64,000 bases of DNA from CAVPEV01 sp963703555 (GTDB lineage: Bacteria; Actinomycetota; Actinomycetes; Actinomycetales; Cellulomonadaceae), in NCBI GenBank assembly GCA_963703555.1, contig CAVPEV010000017.1, forward strand, positions 1-64,000, given 5' to 3'. Of the stretch, positions 19,403 to 29,120 are shown in pieces; position 1 is the first letter of the stretch; each line of letters begins with the position of its first letter. Under the pieces are notes generated by a model. The model saw only the letters and a program-made list of their open reading frames with translations, was not told the origin of the DNA and did no database searches. A program made the position numbers and the translations under genes.

Positions 19403-20629
19403 GTGCGCATCGTCCTCGGGGTCGCCGGTGGGATCGCGGCCTACAAGGCCGTGGCGGTCCTGCGGCTGCTCACCGAGGCCGGCCACGACGTGCAGGTGGT
19501 CCCGACGCGCGCCGCACTGCGCTTCGTCGGCACGCCGACCTGGGAGGCACTGTCCGGGCACCCGGTGACCGCCGAGGTCTTCGACGGCATCGAGGACGTC
19601 CCGCACGTCCGCCTGGGGCGCACCGCCGACCTCGTGGTCGTCGCCCCGGCGACCGCCGACCTGCTGGCCCGGCTCGCCGCCGGCCTGACGGACGACCTGC
19701 TCACCGCCACCCTGCTCACCGCGCGCTGCCCGGTGCTCCTCGCGCCGGCCATGCACACGCAGATGTGGACGCACCCGGCGACCGTCGCCAACGTGGCGAC
19801 GCTGCGCGCCCGGGGGCTGCACGTGCTCACCCCCGACGACGGCCGGCTCACCGGACCGGACTCGGGAGCCGGCCGGCTGCCCGAGCCGGCAGCGATCGTG
19901 GCCGCCGCGCTCGACCTGGTCATCGCGCCACCCGGTGGACCGTCCCGGGACCTTGCCGGCCGACGGGTCCTCATCTCCGCCGGCGGCACCCGGGAGCCCG
20001 TCGATCCGGTGCGGTTCCTCGGTAACCGCTCCTCCGGTCGGCAGGGCGTGGCGCTGGCGACGACGGCGCTGGATCGCGGGGCCGACGTCGTGCTCGTCGG
20101 GGCGAACCTCGCCGTCCCGGTGCCGGACGGCGTGCGGGTCCGGCTCGTGGACACCACCGCCCAGCTGCGCGCCGCGATGCTCGACGAGGCGGACGGTGCC
20201 GACGTCGTCGTCATGGCCGCCGCCGTGGCGGACTTCCGGCCCGCGGCGCCGGCCGAGGTCAAGGTCAAGAAGCGACCGGGGGGGCCCGCACCGGTCATCG
20301 AGCTCGTGGAGAACCCGGACGTGCTCGCCGAGCTCGCCCACCAGCGCCGCCGCCCGGGCCAGGTCGTCGTGGGCTTCGCCGCCGAGACCGGTGACGCCGA
20401 CGGCGACGTGCTCAGCCACGGCCGTGCCAAGGCGGCGCGCAAGGGCGCCGACCTCCTCGTCGTCAACGACGTCGCCGCAGGCCGCGCCTTCGGCACCACG
20501 GACAACACCGTGACGCTGCTCGACGCCGCCGGGCAGGTCGTCGCCACGGCGTCCGGACCCAAGGAGCGGGTCGCGGACGCGGTGTGGGACGCGGTGGTCG
20601 CCCGGTTGACGCCGCGCACCGGCGTCTGA
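19403..20629 (+). CDS. coaBC: phosphopantothenoylcysteine synthetase/decarboxylase
   Basis: Two steps of coenzyme A synthesis. 408 aa: an N-terminal flavodoxin-like decarboxylase (CoaC) opening with VLGVAGGIAAYKAVAVLR and carrying LLAPAMHTQMW. The C-terminal synthetase (CoaB) has ISAGGTREPVDPVRFLGNRSSGRQGVALA at about 190-220, AAAVADFRP and a KKxxK-type lysine cluster. The GTG start sits six bases after rpoZ. Normal length. Confidence 0.95.
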   Translation: MRIVLGVAGGIAAYKAVAVLRLLTEAGHDVQVVPTRAALRFVGTPTWEALSGHPVTAEVFDGIEDVPHVRLGRTADLVVVAPATADLLARLAAGLTDDLLTATLLTARCPVLLAPAMHTQMWTHPATVANVATLRARGLHVLTPDDGRLTGPDSGAGRLPEPAAIVAAALDLVIAPPGGPSRDLAGRRVLISAGGTREPVDPVRFLGNRSSGRQGVALATTALDRGADVVLVGANLAVPVPDGVRVRLVDTTAQLRAAMLDEADGADVVVMAAAVADFRPAAPAEVKVKKRPGGPAPVIELVENPDVLAELAHQRRRPGQVVVGFAAETGDADGDVLSHGRAKAARKGADLLVVNDVAAGRAFGTTDNTVTLLDAAGQVVATASGPKERVADAVWDAVVARLTPRTGV

Positions 20630-20651
20630 CGCCGCGGTTACCCTGGGCGCC

Positions 20652-21872
20652 ATGATCGAGTCATCCGTCGGCGACCTGCGCCTGTTCACCTCCGAGTCGG
20701 TCACCGAGGGCCACCCGGACAAGGTCTGCGACCAGATCTCCGACGCCATCCTCGACGCGATGCTCGAGCAGGACCCCACCGCCCGTGTGGCGGTCGAGAC
20801 GATGGTGACCACCGGGCTGGTGCACGTCGCCGGGGAGGTCACCACCACGGCGTACGTGGAGATCCCACAGGTCGTCCGCGAGGTCGTGCGAGCGATCGGC
20901 TACACGTCCTCGAGCATCGGCTTCGACGGCGACTCCTGCGGTGTGTCGGTGTCCATCGGCCAGCAGTCGCCGGACATCGCCCAGGGTGTCGACAAGGCCC
21001 TGGAGGTCCGCGACGACACCGCGGACCTGGATCCGTTCGACCTGCAGGGTGCCGGCGACCAGGGCCTGATGTTCGGCTACGCCTGCGACGACACCCCGAG
21101 CCTGATGCCGCTGCCGGTGTGGCTCGCACACCGGCTGGCCGAGCGACTGGCCCAGGTGCGCCGGGACGGCACGGTGCCCGGCCTGCGCCCCGACGGCAAG
21201 ACGCAGGTGACCATCGGCTACGACGACGACGACCGGGCCGTCCGCCTGGACACGGTCGTGCTGTCCACCCAGCACGACCCGGACGTCCAGCTGGAGACGA
21301 CGCTCGCCCCGGCGATCGCCCGGCACGTGGTCGCCCCCGTGCTGGCCGCCGCGAACATCGACCTCGACCTGTCGGACTACCGGCTGCTCGTCAATCCCAC
21401 CGGCACGTTCGTCGTCGGCGGCCCGCAGGGGGACGCCGGTCTGACCGGCCGCAAGATCATCGTCGACACGTACGGCGGGATGGCCCGGCACGGCGGGGGT
21501 GCGTTCTCCGGCAAGGACCCCTCCAAGGTGGACCGGTCGGCCGCCTACGCCATGCGCTGGGTCGCCAAGAACGTGGTCGCCGCGGGGCTGGCCCGCCGGT
21601 GCGAGGTCCAGGTCGCCTACGCGATCGGCAAGGCGCACCCCGTCGGGCTGTACGTGGAGACGTTCGGCACGGGAACCGTCCCGGACCGGGTGCTCACCGC
21701 CGCCATCCGCGAGGTGTTCGACCTGCGCCCGGCGGCGATCATCCGCGACCTCGACCTGCTCCGCCCGATCTACCGTCGCACCGCCGCCTACGGGCACTTC
21801 GGCCGGGAGCTGCCCGAGTTCACCTGGGAGCGCACCGACCGGGTTGCCGACCTGCGCTCGGCGGTCGGCTGA
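20652..21872 (+). CDS. metK: S-adenosylmethionine synthetase
   Basis: Makes SAM from methionine and ATP. 406 aa with LFTSESVTEGHPDKVCDQISDAILDA, the hexapeptide-like GAGDQGLMFGYA (usual signature), and GGGAFSGKDPSKVDRSAAYAMRWVAKN. A TACCCT hexamer at 20639-20644, seven bases before the ATG and without Shine-Dalgarno, suggests leaderless transcription. No SAM riboswitch is visible in the 22-base gap. priA starts six bases downstream. Confidence 0.97.
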   Translation: MIESSVGDLRLFTSESVTEGHPDKVCDQISDAILDAMLEQDPTARVAVETMVTTGLVHVAGEVTTTAYVEIPQVVREVVRAIGYTSSSIGFDGDSCGVSVSIGQQSPDIAQGVDKALEVRDDTADLDPFDLQGAGDQGLMFGYACDDTPSLMPLPVWLAHRLAERLAQVRRDGTVPGLRPDGKTQVTIGYDDDDRAVRLDTVVLSTQHDPDVQLETTLAPAIARHVVAPVLAAANIDLDLSDYRLLVNPTGTFVVGGPQGDAGLTGRKIIVDTYGGMARHGGGAFSGKDPSKVDRSAAYAMRWVAKNVVAAGLARRCEVQVAYAIGKAHPVGLYVETFGTGTVPDRVLTAAIREVFDLRPAAIIRDLDLLRPIYRRTAAYGHFGRELPEFTWERTDRVADLRSAVG

Positions 21873-21878
21873 GGGCGC

Positions 21879-23987
21879 GTGGCGGAGCTTCGCGCGGCGG
21901 GCCCACCGGCCGCCGAGCAGCCGGCTCTGGCCGGCCTGCCGCGGCCGCGGACCGCGCGTGTCCGCCGCCCGGCGCCCGCTCCCGTGCCGGCTGCCGACCG
22001 ACCCGTGGCACGGGTCTGCCTCGACGTCACACCCGCGCACCTCGACCGTCCGTTCGAGTACCTCGTCACCGAGGACCTGGCCGCAGCGGCCCGGCCCGGC
22101 ACCCGGGTCAAGGTCCGGCTGGCCGGCCGGGAGGTCGGCGGCTGGCTGCTGGCCCGGGCGGACCGGGCCGAGCATGACGGCCGGCTGCTCCCGGTGCGCC
22201 GGGTCGTCTCACCCGAGCCGGTGCTCACCGCCACGGTCGCCGGCCTGGCCCGGGACGTCGCCGATCGCTACGCCGGAACCCTGGCGGACGTGCTGCGGCT
22301 GGCGGTGCCACCCCGGCACGCCCGCGTCGAGGCGGAGACCATGGCCCGCCCGGAGGTCGGCGCCCGACCGGTCGCGCCCACGCCGGCCGGTACGGCGGCC
22401 TGGCAGGACCAGCACGGCGGCCTCGCGCTCCTGGCGCACCTGGCTGCCGGCGGCGCACCGCGGGCGGTGTGGACGGCCCTGCCCGGTCCGGTAGGGGTGC
22501 GCTGGCCGGACGCGGTCGCCCAGGCGGTGGCCGCCTGCCTACGCGGCGGCCGGCGCGCGCTGGTCGTCGTGCCCGACGCCCGGGACGTCGTCCAGGTGGA
22601 GGAGGCGCTGGACCGGGCCGGGGTGCCGCCCTGGCAGCCGGACACCGTCGGCGGGCGGGTGCGGCTCACCGCGGAGCAGGGCCCGGCGGGGCGCTACCGG
22701 GCCTTCCTCGCCGCGCTGCGCGGAGCCGCGGACGTCGTGGTCGGCACACGCGCCGCGAGCTTCGCCCCGGTGCTCGACCTCGGCCTGGCCGTCTGCTGGG
22801 ACGACGGCGACGATCTGCACGCCGAACCGCGCGCCCCCTACCCGCACGTGCGGGAGGTTCTCGCCCTGCGCAGCGCGCGCGAGGGCGCCGGTCTGCTGAT
22901 TGCCGCGCACTCGCGCAGCGTCGAGGCACAGCTGCTCGTCGACTCCGGCTGGGCCCGCCCGGTGCAGGCCGACCGCCGCACCGTGCGGGCCCGGACGCCG
23001 CGGGTGCGGGCCCTGACCAGCACCGAGCTGGCCCTGGAGGGTCCGGCCGCTGCTGCCCGGCTCCCCGGTGCCGCCTGGCGCACCCTGCGCGACCGGCTGC
23101 CCGCCGGCCCGGTCCTCGTCCAGGTCCCCCGTGCGGGATACCTGCCGGCCGTCGGCTGTGCCCGCTGCCGCACCCCGGCCCGGTGCGGGCAGTGTCACGG
23201 CCCGCTCGGGCTGGCCGCCGCGAACACCCTGCCGCGGTGCCGGTGGTGCGGCCGGCTCGCCGCCGACTGGCGGTGCGCGGCGTGCGGGTGGACGGGGCTG
23301 CGCTCCGTGCGGGTGGGCTCCGAGCGCACCGCCGAGGAGCTGGGCCGGGCGTTCCCCGGAGCGACGGTGCGCACCTCCGGCGCCCACGGTGGAGTCCTGG
23401 CGAGCGTGCCCGACGAGCCCGCGCTCATCGTCGCCACGCCGGGTGCCGAGCCCGTGACCTCGGCGGGCTACGCCGCGGCGGTGCTGCTCGACGCCGGCGT
23501 CGCATCGGCGGGGACGTCCTTGCGGACCGACGAGGAGGCGCTGCGCCGGTGGCTCGCCGCAGCGGCCCTGGTGCGTCCGGCGGAGCAGGGGGGTGTCGTC
23601 CTGCTCGTCGGGGACGGGGCGCCGGGCCCGACCCAGGCGCTGGTGCGCTGGGACCCGGCCGGGTTCGCCGACCGCGAGCTCGGCGCCCGTCGCGAGCTCG
23701 GGCTCCCGCCCGCGGTGCGGATGGTCGCCGTGCTGGGCACCCGGGATGCCGTCGCCGCTGTGGTCGGCCGGGCCGACCTGCCGACCGGCACCCAGGTCCT
23801 CGGCCCGGTACCGGTGGACGACGATCGGGCGGGCGCGCTCGAGCCCCAGGTGCGCACCCTGGTCCGTGCACCACTGCCGGCCGGCGCCGCGCTGGTCCGG
23901 ACCCTTGCCGCCGCCCTGGCCGTGCGCAGCGCCCGGCGGGAGGGCGGCTCGGTCCGGGTGCAGGTGGACCCGCTGGACCTGCTGTGA
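21879..23987 (+). CDS. priA: actinobacterial PriA-like primosomal protein, no helicase motifs
   Basis: 702 aa, related to PriA by the N-terminal 3'-DNA-binding domain (VARVCLDVTPAHLDRPFEYLVTEDL) and the zinc-binding segment with four cysteine pairs (CARCRTPARCGQC...CRWCG...CAACG) at about 425-470. The helicase core is degenerate. Where Walker A should be it reads GPVGVRWPDAVAQAV with no GKT, and the DEAH position reads CWDDGDDLHAEPRAPYPH. This loss is common to actinobacterial PriA, so a structural role in replication restart is likelier than unwinding. GTG start. Confidence 0.9.
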   Translation: MAELRAAGPPAAEQPALAGLPRPRTARVRRPAPAPVPAADRPVARVCLDVTPAHLDRPFEYLVTEDLAAAARPGTRVKVRLAGREVGGWLLARADRAEHDGRLLPVRRVVSPEPVLTATVAGLARDVADRYAGTLADVLRLAVPPRHARVEAETMARPEVGARPVAPTPAGTAAWQDQHGGLALLAHLAAGGAPRAVWTALPGPVGVRWPDAVAQAVAACLRGGRRALVVVPDARDVVQVEEALDRAGVPPWQPDTVGGRVRLTAEQGPAGRYRAFLAALRGAADVVVGTRAASFAPVLDLGLAVCWDDGDDLHAEPRAPYPHVREVLALRSAREGAGLLIAAHSRSVEAQLLVDSGWARPVQADRRTVRARTPRVRALTSTELALEGPAAAARLPGAAWRTLRDRLPAGPVLVQVPRAGYLPAVGCARCRTPARCGQCHGPLGLAAANTLPRCRWCGRLAADWRCAACGWTGLRSVRVGSERTAEELGRAFPGATVRTSGAHGGVLASVPDEPALIVATPGAEPVTSAGYAAAVLLDAGVASAGTSLRTDEEALRRWLAAAALVRPAEQGGVVLLVGDGAPGPTQALVRWDPAGFADRELGARRELGLPPAVRMVAVLGTRDAVAAVVGRADLPTGTQVLGPVPVDDDRAGALEPQVRTLVRAPLPAGAALVRTLAAALAVRSARREGGSVRVQVDPLDLL

Positions 23988-24041
23988 GCCCGGCGGCCCG
24001 GCGCGCGACCGGGCGCGGTGCGCCCCTCCTAGGATCGAGGC

Positions 24042-24986
24042 ATGCGCCTTCTCTTCGCCGGCACCCCCGTGGCGGCGCTGCCGTCGCTGGCGGCCGTCCT
24101 CGGCTCACGGCACCAGGTGGCCGCCGTGCTCACCCGGCCGGACGCCCCCGCCGGCCGTGGGCGTCACCCGGCGCCCAGCCCGGTCAAGGCCCGCGCCCTG
24201 GCCGCCGGCCTGGAGGTGCTCACCCCGGCGCGCCCCGGGGACCCCGGGCTCGTCGAGCGGCTCACCGCGCTCCACCTGGACGCAGCAGCCGTGGTCGCCT
24301 ACGGGGCCCTGCTGCCCGCCTCGATCCTGGACCTGCCCCGCAACGGCTGGGTCAACCTGCACTTCTCCGTCCTGCCGGCGTGGCGCGGTGCGGCACCCGT
24401 GCAGCACGCCCTGATTGCGGGCGACGAGGTGACCGGTGCCACCACGTTCCGGATCACCGCGGGGATGGACACCGGCCCGGTGTACGGCACGCTGACCGAG
24501 GCGGTCCGGCCGCGCGACACCGCGGGCGACCTGCTGGACCGACTGGCCCACGCGGGCGCCGGCCTGCTGGTGCGCACCCTCGACGCGCTGGCCGACGGGG
24601 TCGCCGCCGCGGTGCCGCAGCCGGCGGAGGGCGTGAGCCTCGCCCCCCGGCTGACACCCGACGACGCGCGGGTCCGGTGGGACCACCCTGCGCTCGCGGT
24701 CGACCGGCGGGTGCGTGGGTGCACGCCCGAGCCGGGCGCGTGGACGACGCTGCCCGACGGCACCCGTCTCGGCCTGGGGCCGGTGCTCCCCGACCCGGCC
24801 GCGCCCGCCCTGCCCGCCGGGCAGCTGCGCGCCACCGCGCACGCCGTGCACGTAGGCACGGCCACCGTGCCCGTGCGGCTCGGCGAGGTCGTGCCGGCCG
24901 GTCGGCGGCCGATGCCGGCCGCCGACTGGGCCCGCGGGGCACGCCTGCGCGAGGGCACCGTCCTCGGCGGCGGGCGCACCGCGTGA
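24042..24986 (+). CDS. fmt: methionyl-tRNA formyltransferase
   Basis: Formylates initiator Met-tRNA. 314 aa with RLLFAGTPVAALPSL at the start, VNLHFSVLPAWRGAAPVQHAL carrying the catalytic Asn and His (about 106-127), and the Asp in TAGMDTGPVYGT. A C-terminal tRNA-binding OB-like domain follows. TAGGAT at 24030-24035 lies six bases before the ATG, a leaderless pattern. The stop overlaps rsmB (GTGA). Confidence 0.95.
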   Translation: MRLLFAGTPVAALPSLAAVLGSRHQVAAVLTRPDAPAGRGRHPAPSPVKARALAAGLEVLTPARPGDPGLVERLTALHLDAAAVVAYGALLPASILDLPRNGWVNLHFSVLPAWRGAAPVQHALIAGDEVTGATTFRITAGMDTGPVYGTLTEAVRPRDTAGDLLDRLAHAGAGLLVRTLDALADGVAAAVPQPAEGVSLAPRLTPDDARVRWDHPALAVDRRVRGCTPEPGAWTTLPDGTRLGLGPVLPDPAAPALPAGQLRATAHAVHVGTATVPVRLGEVVPAGRRPMPAADWARGARLREGTVLGGGRTA

Positions 24987-26446
24987 GCCGCTCGGCTGCC
25001 GGCGCGCCGGACCGCGCCCGTCCGTCCGTGCCGGGCCGGCACCGGGGCACCGACCCGGCACGGCTGGCCGCCTACGACGTGCTGCGCGCGGTGCACACCA
25101 GCGAGTCCTACGCGAACCTCGTGCTGCCGGCGCTGCTGCACGAACGGCGCATCACCGGCCGGGACGCGGCGTTCGCCACCGAGCTGGCCTACGGCACGCT
25201 GCGCCTGCGCGGGCGCTACGACGTGGTCATCCAGCTCGCCGCAGGCCGGCCCACGCACCGTCTGGACGCCCCGCTGCTGGACGCCCTGCGGCTCGGGGTG
25301 CACCAGCTGCTGGGCATGCGCGTCCCGGCGCACGCCGCCGTCTCCGAGACGGTGGGCCTGGTCCGCGCACGGGTCGGCGCCGGACCGGCGCAGCTGACCA
25401 ACGCCGTGCTGCGCACCGTCTCGCGCGAGGACCCCGCGGCCTGGCTGGACCGGGTGGCGTCGACCGCCGACCCCACCGGGACGGACCAGGTGGCCCGGCT
25501 GGCCGCCGTACACAGCCACCCGGCCTGGGTGGTGCGGGCGCTGCGGGAGGGGCTCGTCGCCGCCGGCCGCGACCCGGAGGAGCTCCCGGCGCTCCTGGCG
25601 GCGGACAACGCCCCGCCGCGGGTCACGCTCGTCGCGCGGCCCGGCCTGAGCACGCCCGAGGAGCTGTGCGCCGGACGGTCGGGGGCCGCGCCCGGCCGGT
25701 GGGCGTCCACCGCGGTGCTGACCGACCATGGTGACCCGCACGACCTGGCAGCCGTCCGGGAGGGTCGCGCCGGCGTCCAGGACGAGGGCAGCCAGCTCGT
25801 CGCCCTCGCCCTGGCCGCGGCCCCGCTGGACGGTCCGGACAGCCGGTGGTTGGACCTGTGTGCGGGCCCGGGCGGCAAGGCCGCGCTGCTCGGCGCCCTG
25901 GCAGCGGCGCGCGGCGCGCGCCTCGTCGCCAACGAGATCGCCCCGCACCGCGTGGAGCTGGTCCGCCATGCCCTGGCGGCCCTGCCGGCGGGCACGGTCG
26001 AGGAGATCCGTACCGGGGACGGTCGGACCGTCGGTCAGGACGAGCCGGGACGCTACGACCGTGTCCTGGTGGATGCCCCGTGCACCGGCCTGGGCGCGCT
26101 CCGGCGCCGTCCGGAGGCCCGGTGGCGGCGGACCCCGGCGGACCTGCCCGTCCTCACCGGGCTCCAGCGCGACCTGCTGCGCTCGGCGCTCGACGCCGTG
26201 CGGGTGGGTGGCGTGGTCGGCTATGCCACCTGCTCCCCGCACCTGGCCGAGACCGACCTGGTCGTCCGGGACGTCGTGCGGGCAGCGGCCCGGGCGGGCC
26301 GGTCGGTGGAGATGGTCGACGCCCGCGCCGTGCTGGCACAGCTCGCCCCGGGGATCCCACTCGCCGACCGTCCCCAGGTGCAGCTGTGGCCGCACGTGCA
26401 TGGCACCGACGCCATGCACCTCACGCTGCTGCGGCGCACCGCCTGA
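24983..26446 (+). CDS. rsmB: 16S rRNA m5C967 methyltransferase RsmB
   Basis: 487 aa. The N-terminal NusB-like RNA-binding domain (DPARLAAYDVLRAVHTSESYANLVLP) is followed by a Rossmann methyltransferase domain. Its SAM-binding motif is WLDLCAGPGGKAALLGAL (about 291-308). The two catalytic cysteines lie in VDAPCTGLGALRRRPEARW and GYATCSPHLAETD. GTG start inside the fmt stop. An in-frame open region runs far upstream through priA and fmt but is a shadow. Confidence 0.94.
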   Translation: MSRSAAGAPDRARPSVPGRHRGTDPARLAAYDVLRAVHTSESYANLVLPALLHERRITGRDAAFATELAYGTLRLRGRYDVVIQLAAGRPTHRLDAPLLDALRLGVHQLLGMRVPAHAAVSETVGLVRARVGAGPAQLTNAVLRTVSREDPAAWLDRVASTADPTGTDQVARLAAVHSHPAWVVRALREGLVAAGRDPEELPALLAADNAPPRVTLVARPGLSTPEELCAGRSGAAPGRWASTAVLTDHGDPHDLAAVREGRAGVQDEGSQLVALALAAAPLDGPDSRWLDLCAGPGGKAALLGALAAARGARLVANEIAPHRVELVRHALAALPAGTVEEIRTGDGRTVGQDEPGRYDRVLVDAPCTGLGALRRRPEARWRRTPADLPVLTGLQRDLLRSALDAVRVGGVVGYATCSPHLAETDLVVRDVVRAAARAGRSVEMVDARAVLAQLAPGIPLADRPQVQLWPHVHGTDAMHLTLLRRTA

Positions 26447-26462
26447 CCGCTAGCCTGACCCG

Positions 26463-27134
26463 GTGCGCGCGCTCATCAACCCGAGCATCCTGTCCGCCGA
26501 CTTCGCCAACCTGCAGGCCGCACTGACGGCCATCGCCACGGCGGACTACGCCCACGTCGACGTCATGGACAACCACTTCGTCCCCAACCTGACCCTCGGG
26601 GCGCCCGTGGTGGCCCGGCTCGCCGAGGTCTCCCCGGTGCCGCTGGACGTCCACCTCATGATCGACGACCCGGACCGCTGGGCCCCGGCCTACGTCGAGG
26701 CGGGCGCCGCCTCGGTCACCTTTCACGCGGAGGCGGCGGCCGCGCCGGTGCGGCTCGCCCGCGACCTGCGCAGCGCGGGCGTCCGGGTCGGGGTCGCCGT
26801 CCGGCCGGCGACACCCGTCGAGCCGTTCCTGGAGCTGCTCGACGAGATCGACATGCTCCTCGTCATGACCGTCGAGCCCGGTTTCGGCGGTCAGTCGTTC
26901 ATCGCCGGAACGCTGCGCAAGATCCGGCGTGCGCGCGCTGCCGTCCAGGCCGCCGGCACGGGGACCTGGATCCAGGTGGACGGGGGGATCAACCGCCAGA
27001 CGGTCCCGCAGGTGACTGCCGCCGGTGCGAACGTGCTGGTCGCCGGGTCCGCCGTGTACGGGGCCGCGGACGTCGCAGCGCAGATCGAGGCGCTGCGCGC
27101 CCTGGCGGCACCGCAGCTCGACGAGCTGACCTGA
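26463..27134 (+). CDS. rpe: ribulose-phosphate 3-epimerase
   Basis: Pentose phosphate enzyme interconverting ribulose- and xylulose-5-phosphate. 223 aa TIM barrel with INPSILSADFANL, the metal motif YAHVDVMDNHFVPNLTLG and LDVHLMIDDPDRW. MTVEPGFGGQSFI, VDGGIN and the phosphate-binding VAGSAVYG follow. GTG start with TAGCCT at 26451-26456 six bases before: leaderless type. It links the translation genes to the riboflavin operon, whose precursor ribulose-5-phosphate it can supply. Confidence 0.96.
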   Translation: MRALINPSILSADFANLQAALTAIATADYAHVDVMDNHFVPNLTLGAPVVARLAEVSPVPLDVHLMIDDPDRWAPAYVEAGAASVTFHAEAAAAPVRLARDLRSAGVRVGVAVRPATPVEPFLELLDEIDMLLVMTVEPGFGGQSFIAGTLRKIRRARAAVQAAGTGTWIQVDGGINRQTVPQVTAAGANVLVAGSAVYGAADVAAQIEALRALAAPQLDELT

Positions 27135-27195
27135 CCGGCCGAGCGACAGGCGTGCGAGCCGCACCGGGGGCGCACCCCGGGTCGCGGTGTGGCAC

Positions 27196-27201
27196 GATAA
27201 T
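27196..27201 (+). promoter_or_regulatory. candidate -10 (GATAAT) of the riboflavin operon
   Basis: GATAAT sits about 20 bases before the FMN aptamer, so transcription would begin just ahead of it. The -35 region is GC-rich and has no clear match. Confidence 0.4.
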
Positions 27202-27218
27202 GCAAGCATGACCACACG

Positions 27219-27338
27219 TGCTCCGGGGTCGGTGTAACTCCGAGCCGGCGGTGACAGTCCGCGAACCGCGAGGTCCTCCTCGCGGCCGACCTGGTGCGAT
27301 CCCAGGACCGACGGTGAAAGCCCGGATGGGAGGACACG
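27219..27338 (+). ncRNA. FMN riboswitch (RFN element)
   Basis: The conserved blocks appear in order: TCCGGGGTCGGTGTAA, CTCCGAGCCGGCGGTGACAG, a variable hairpin CCGCGAGG/CCTCGCGG, CCTGGTGCGATCCCAGG, CCGACGGTGAAAGCCCGGAT and GGGAGGAC. Found at the head of ribD; FMN binding should repress the operon. The sequence between the aptamer and ribD (about 88 bases) has no U-rich terminator, so control of translation or Rho-dependent termination is likelier. Confidence 0.95.
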
Positions 27339-27426
27339 TGGCGGTGCGCGCCGTCGGCACGCACCGTGACCCGTCGGCGCCACGCGCCGACGGGACCTCG
27401 CCCCGGAGCCCGGTCCGGGAGGGGCG

Positions 27427-28515
27427 ATGGACGGCGCACGGCGCGAGCAGGAGCACGCAGCGATGCTGCGCGCCGTCGAGCTGGCCCGACGGGGACCCGC
27501 CCACGGTCCGAACCCGCGGGTCGGCTGCGTCCTGCTCGCTCCCGACCTGGCGGTGCTCGCCGAGGGCTGGCACGCCGGCGCCGGGACCCCGCACGCGGAG
27601 GTCGCCGCGCTGACCGCCGCCCGCGCCGCCGGCCGCGACGTCCGGGGTGCCACGGCGGTGGTCACGCTCGAGCCCTGCACGCACACCGGTCGCACCGGAC
27701 CGTGCGCCGACGCCCTGCTCGCCGCCGGGGTGGCCCGGGTCGTGGTCGGTGTGCGGGACCCGAACCCCGTGGCCGCGGGCGGCGCCGACCGGCTGCGCGC
27801 GGGTGGCGTGCAGGTCGTCGAGGGCGTGGCCGCCGACCAGGTGCGCGCCGTGCTCCACCCCTGGCTCGAGGCGGCGGCGCGCGGCCGCCCGTGGGTCACC
27901 CTCAAGCTGGCCACCTCCCTGGACGGCCGCGTCGCGGCGGCCGACGGCACCAGCCGGTGGATCACCTCACCGGCTGCGCGACGGCACGCGCACGCGATCC
28001 GGACGCAGGTCGACGCCGTCGTCGTGGGCACCGGGACGATGCTGGCCGACGACCCGGCCCTGACCGCCCGGACCCCGGACGGTCTGCTCGACGAGCACCA
28101 GCCCCGGCGCGTGGTGGTGGGCCACCGCGACGTGCCGGCCGGGGCGCGGCTGCGCGGTCCCGGCGGACCTCTCGTGCACCTGCGCACGCACGACCCGGTC
28201 GCCGTGCTCGACGCCCTGGCCACCGTGGAGGCCCGCCACCTGCTCGTCGAGGGCGGGCCCACCCTCGCGGCGGCCTTCCTGCGCGCGGGCCTGGTCGACG
28301 AGGTGCACGCCTACGTCGCGCCGGTCCTGCTGGGGTCGGGGCTGCCCGCCCTGGCCGAGCTGGGCGTGGGCACCATCGCCGACGCCGTCCGGTTGCGTCC
28401 GCTCCGGACGGAGCGCATCGGGCCGGACCTGCTCGTCGTGGCCGCCGTCGGCCCGCCCGGCCGGCCTGCACCGCCCGAGCCGTCCCACCCGTCCCGTCCC
28501 ACCCAGGAGCTGTGA
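27427..28515 (+). CDS. ribD: bifunctional riboflavin deaminase-reductase
   Basis: Deaminates and reduces the pyrimidine intermediate of riboflavin synthesis. 362 aa. The N-terminal deaminase has the zinc site HAEVAAL and EPCTHTGRTGPCADALL (about 58-99). The C-terminal reductase has VTLKLATSLDGRVAAADGTSRWITS and LLVEGGPTLAAAFL. The ATG follows GGAGGGGCG. The Pro-rich C-terminal tail is unusual. The stop overlaps ribE by one base. Confidence 0.95.
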   Translation: MDGARREQEHAAMLRAVELARRGPAHGPNPRVGCVLLAPDLAVLAEGWHAGAGTPHAEVAALTAARAAGRDVRGATAVVTLEPCTHTGRTGPCADALLAAGVARVVVGVRDPNPVAAGGADRLRAGGVQVVEGVAADQVRAVLHPWLEAAARGRPWVTLKLATSLDGRVAAADGTSRWITSPAARRHAHAIRTQVDAVVVGTGTMLADDPALTARTPDGLLDEHQPRRVVVGHRDVPAGARLRGPGGPLVHLRTHDPVAVLDALATVEARHLLVEGGPTLAAAFLRAGLVDEVHAYVAPVLLGSGLPALAELGVGTIADAVRLRPLRTERIGPDLLVVAAVGPPGRPAPPEPSHPSRPTQEL

Positions 28516-29120
28516 TGTTCACCGGCATCATCGAGGAGATCGGCACCGTCGTCGCCGTGGCGCGCCCGTCCGCCGCGGACGCCCGGCTGCGGGTACGCGG
28601 GCCACGGGTGGCGGCCGGCAGCGCGCCAGGCGCGTCGATCGCCGTGTCCGGGGTGTGCCTGACCGTCACCGCGGTGGCGGACGGCGTCTTCGACGTCGAC
28701 GTCATGCCGCAGACGCTGGCCCGCACGACGCTCGGGGACCTGGCGCCGGGCGACGCCGTGAACCTGGAGCGCGCCCTGCGGCTGGACGGTCGGCTCGACG
28801 GCCACGTCGTGCAGGGGCACGTCGACGGCGTGGGCCCTGTGCTGGCACGCCGGCCCGGGGCCCGGTGGGAGGACCTGCAGATCGGTCTGCCGGCCCCGCT
28901 GGCCGGGTACGTCGCGGAGCAGGGGTCCGTGGCGGTCGCCGGTGTCTCCCTGACGGTGACCTCGGTGGGGCCGGACCGGTTCGGGGTGTCCCTCATCCCC
29001 ACCACGCTGGCGGCCACCACGCTGGGCACGCTGGCCGTCGGGGACCGGGTGGACCTCGAGGTGGACGTGCTGGCCAAGTACGTCGCCCGGCTGCTGGCCA
29101 CCGGGACGGTGGCCCCATGA
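28515..29120 (+). CDS. ribE: riboflavin synthase alpha chain
   Basis: Converts two 6,7-dimethyl-8-ribityllumazine molecules to riboflavin. 201 aa with the two lumazine-binding repeats. The first starts MFTGIIEEIGTV with SGVCLTVTAV; the second has GHVDGVGPV and SVAVAGVSLTVTSVGPDRFGVSLIPTT. Normal length. It overlaps ribBA by four bases (ATGA). Confidence 0.96.
   Translation: MFTGIIEEIGTVVAVARPSAADARLRVRGPRVAAGSAPGASIAVSGVCLTVTAVADGVFDVDVMPQTLARTTLGDLAPGDAVNLERALRLDGRLDGHVVQGHVDGVGPVLARRPGARWEDLQIGLPAPLAGYVAEQGSVAVAGVSLTVTSVGPDRFGVSLIPTTLAATTLGTLAVGDRVDLEVDVLAKYVARLLATGTVAP

Noticed and set aside
20630..20651. SAM riboswitch before metK
   Set aside because: The gap is only 22 bases, too short for any known SAM aptamer.
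22469..24982. Long open frame continuous with rsmB at its 5' side
   Set aside because: The upstream part is Arg/Gly-rich noise antiphase to priA and fmt; RsmB similarity begins after the GTG at 24983.
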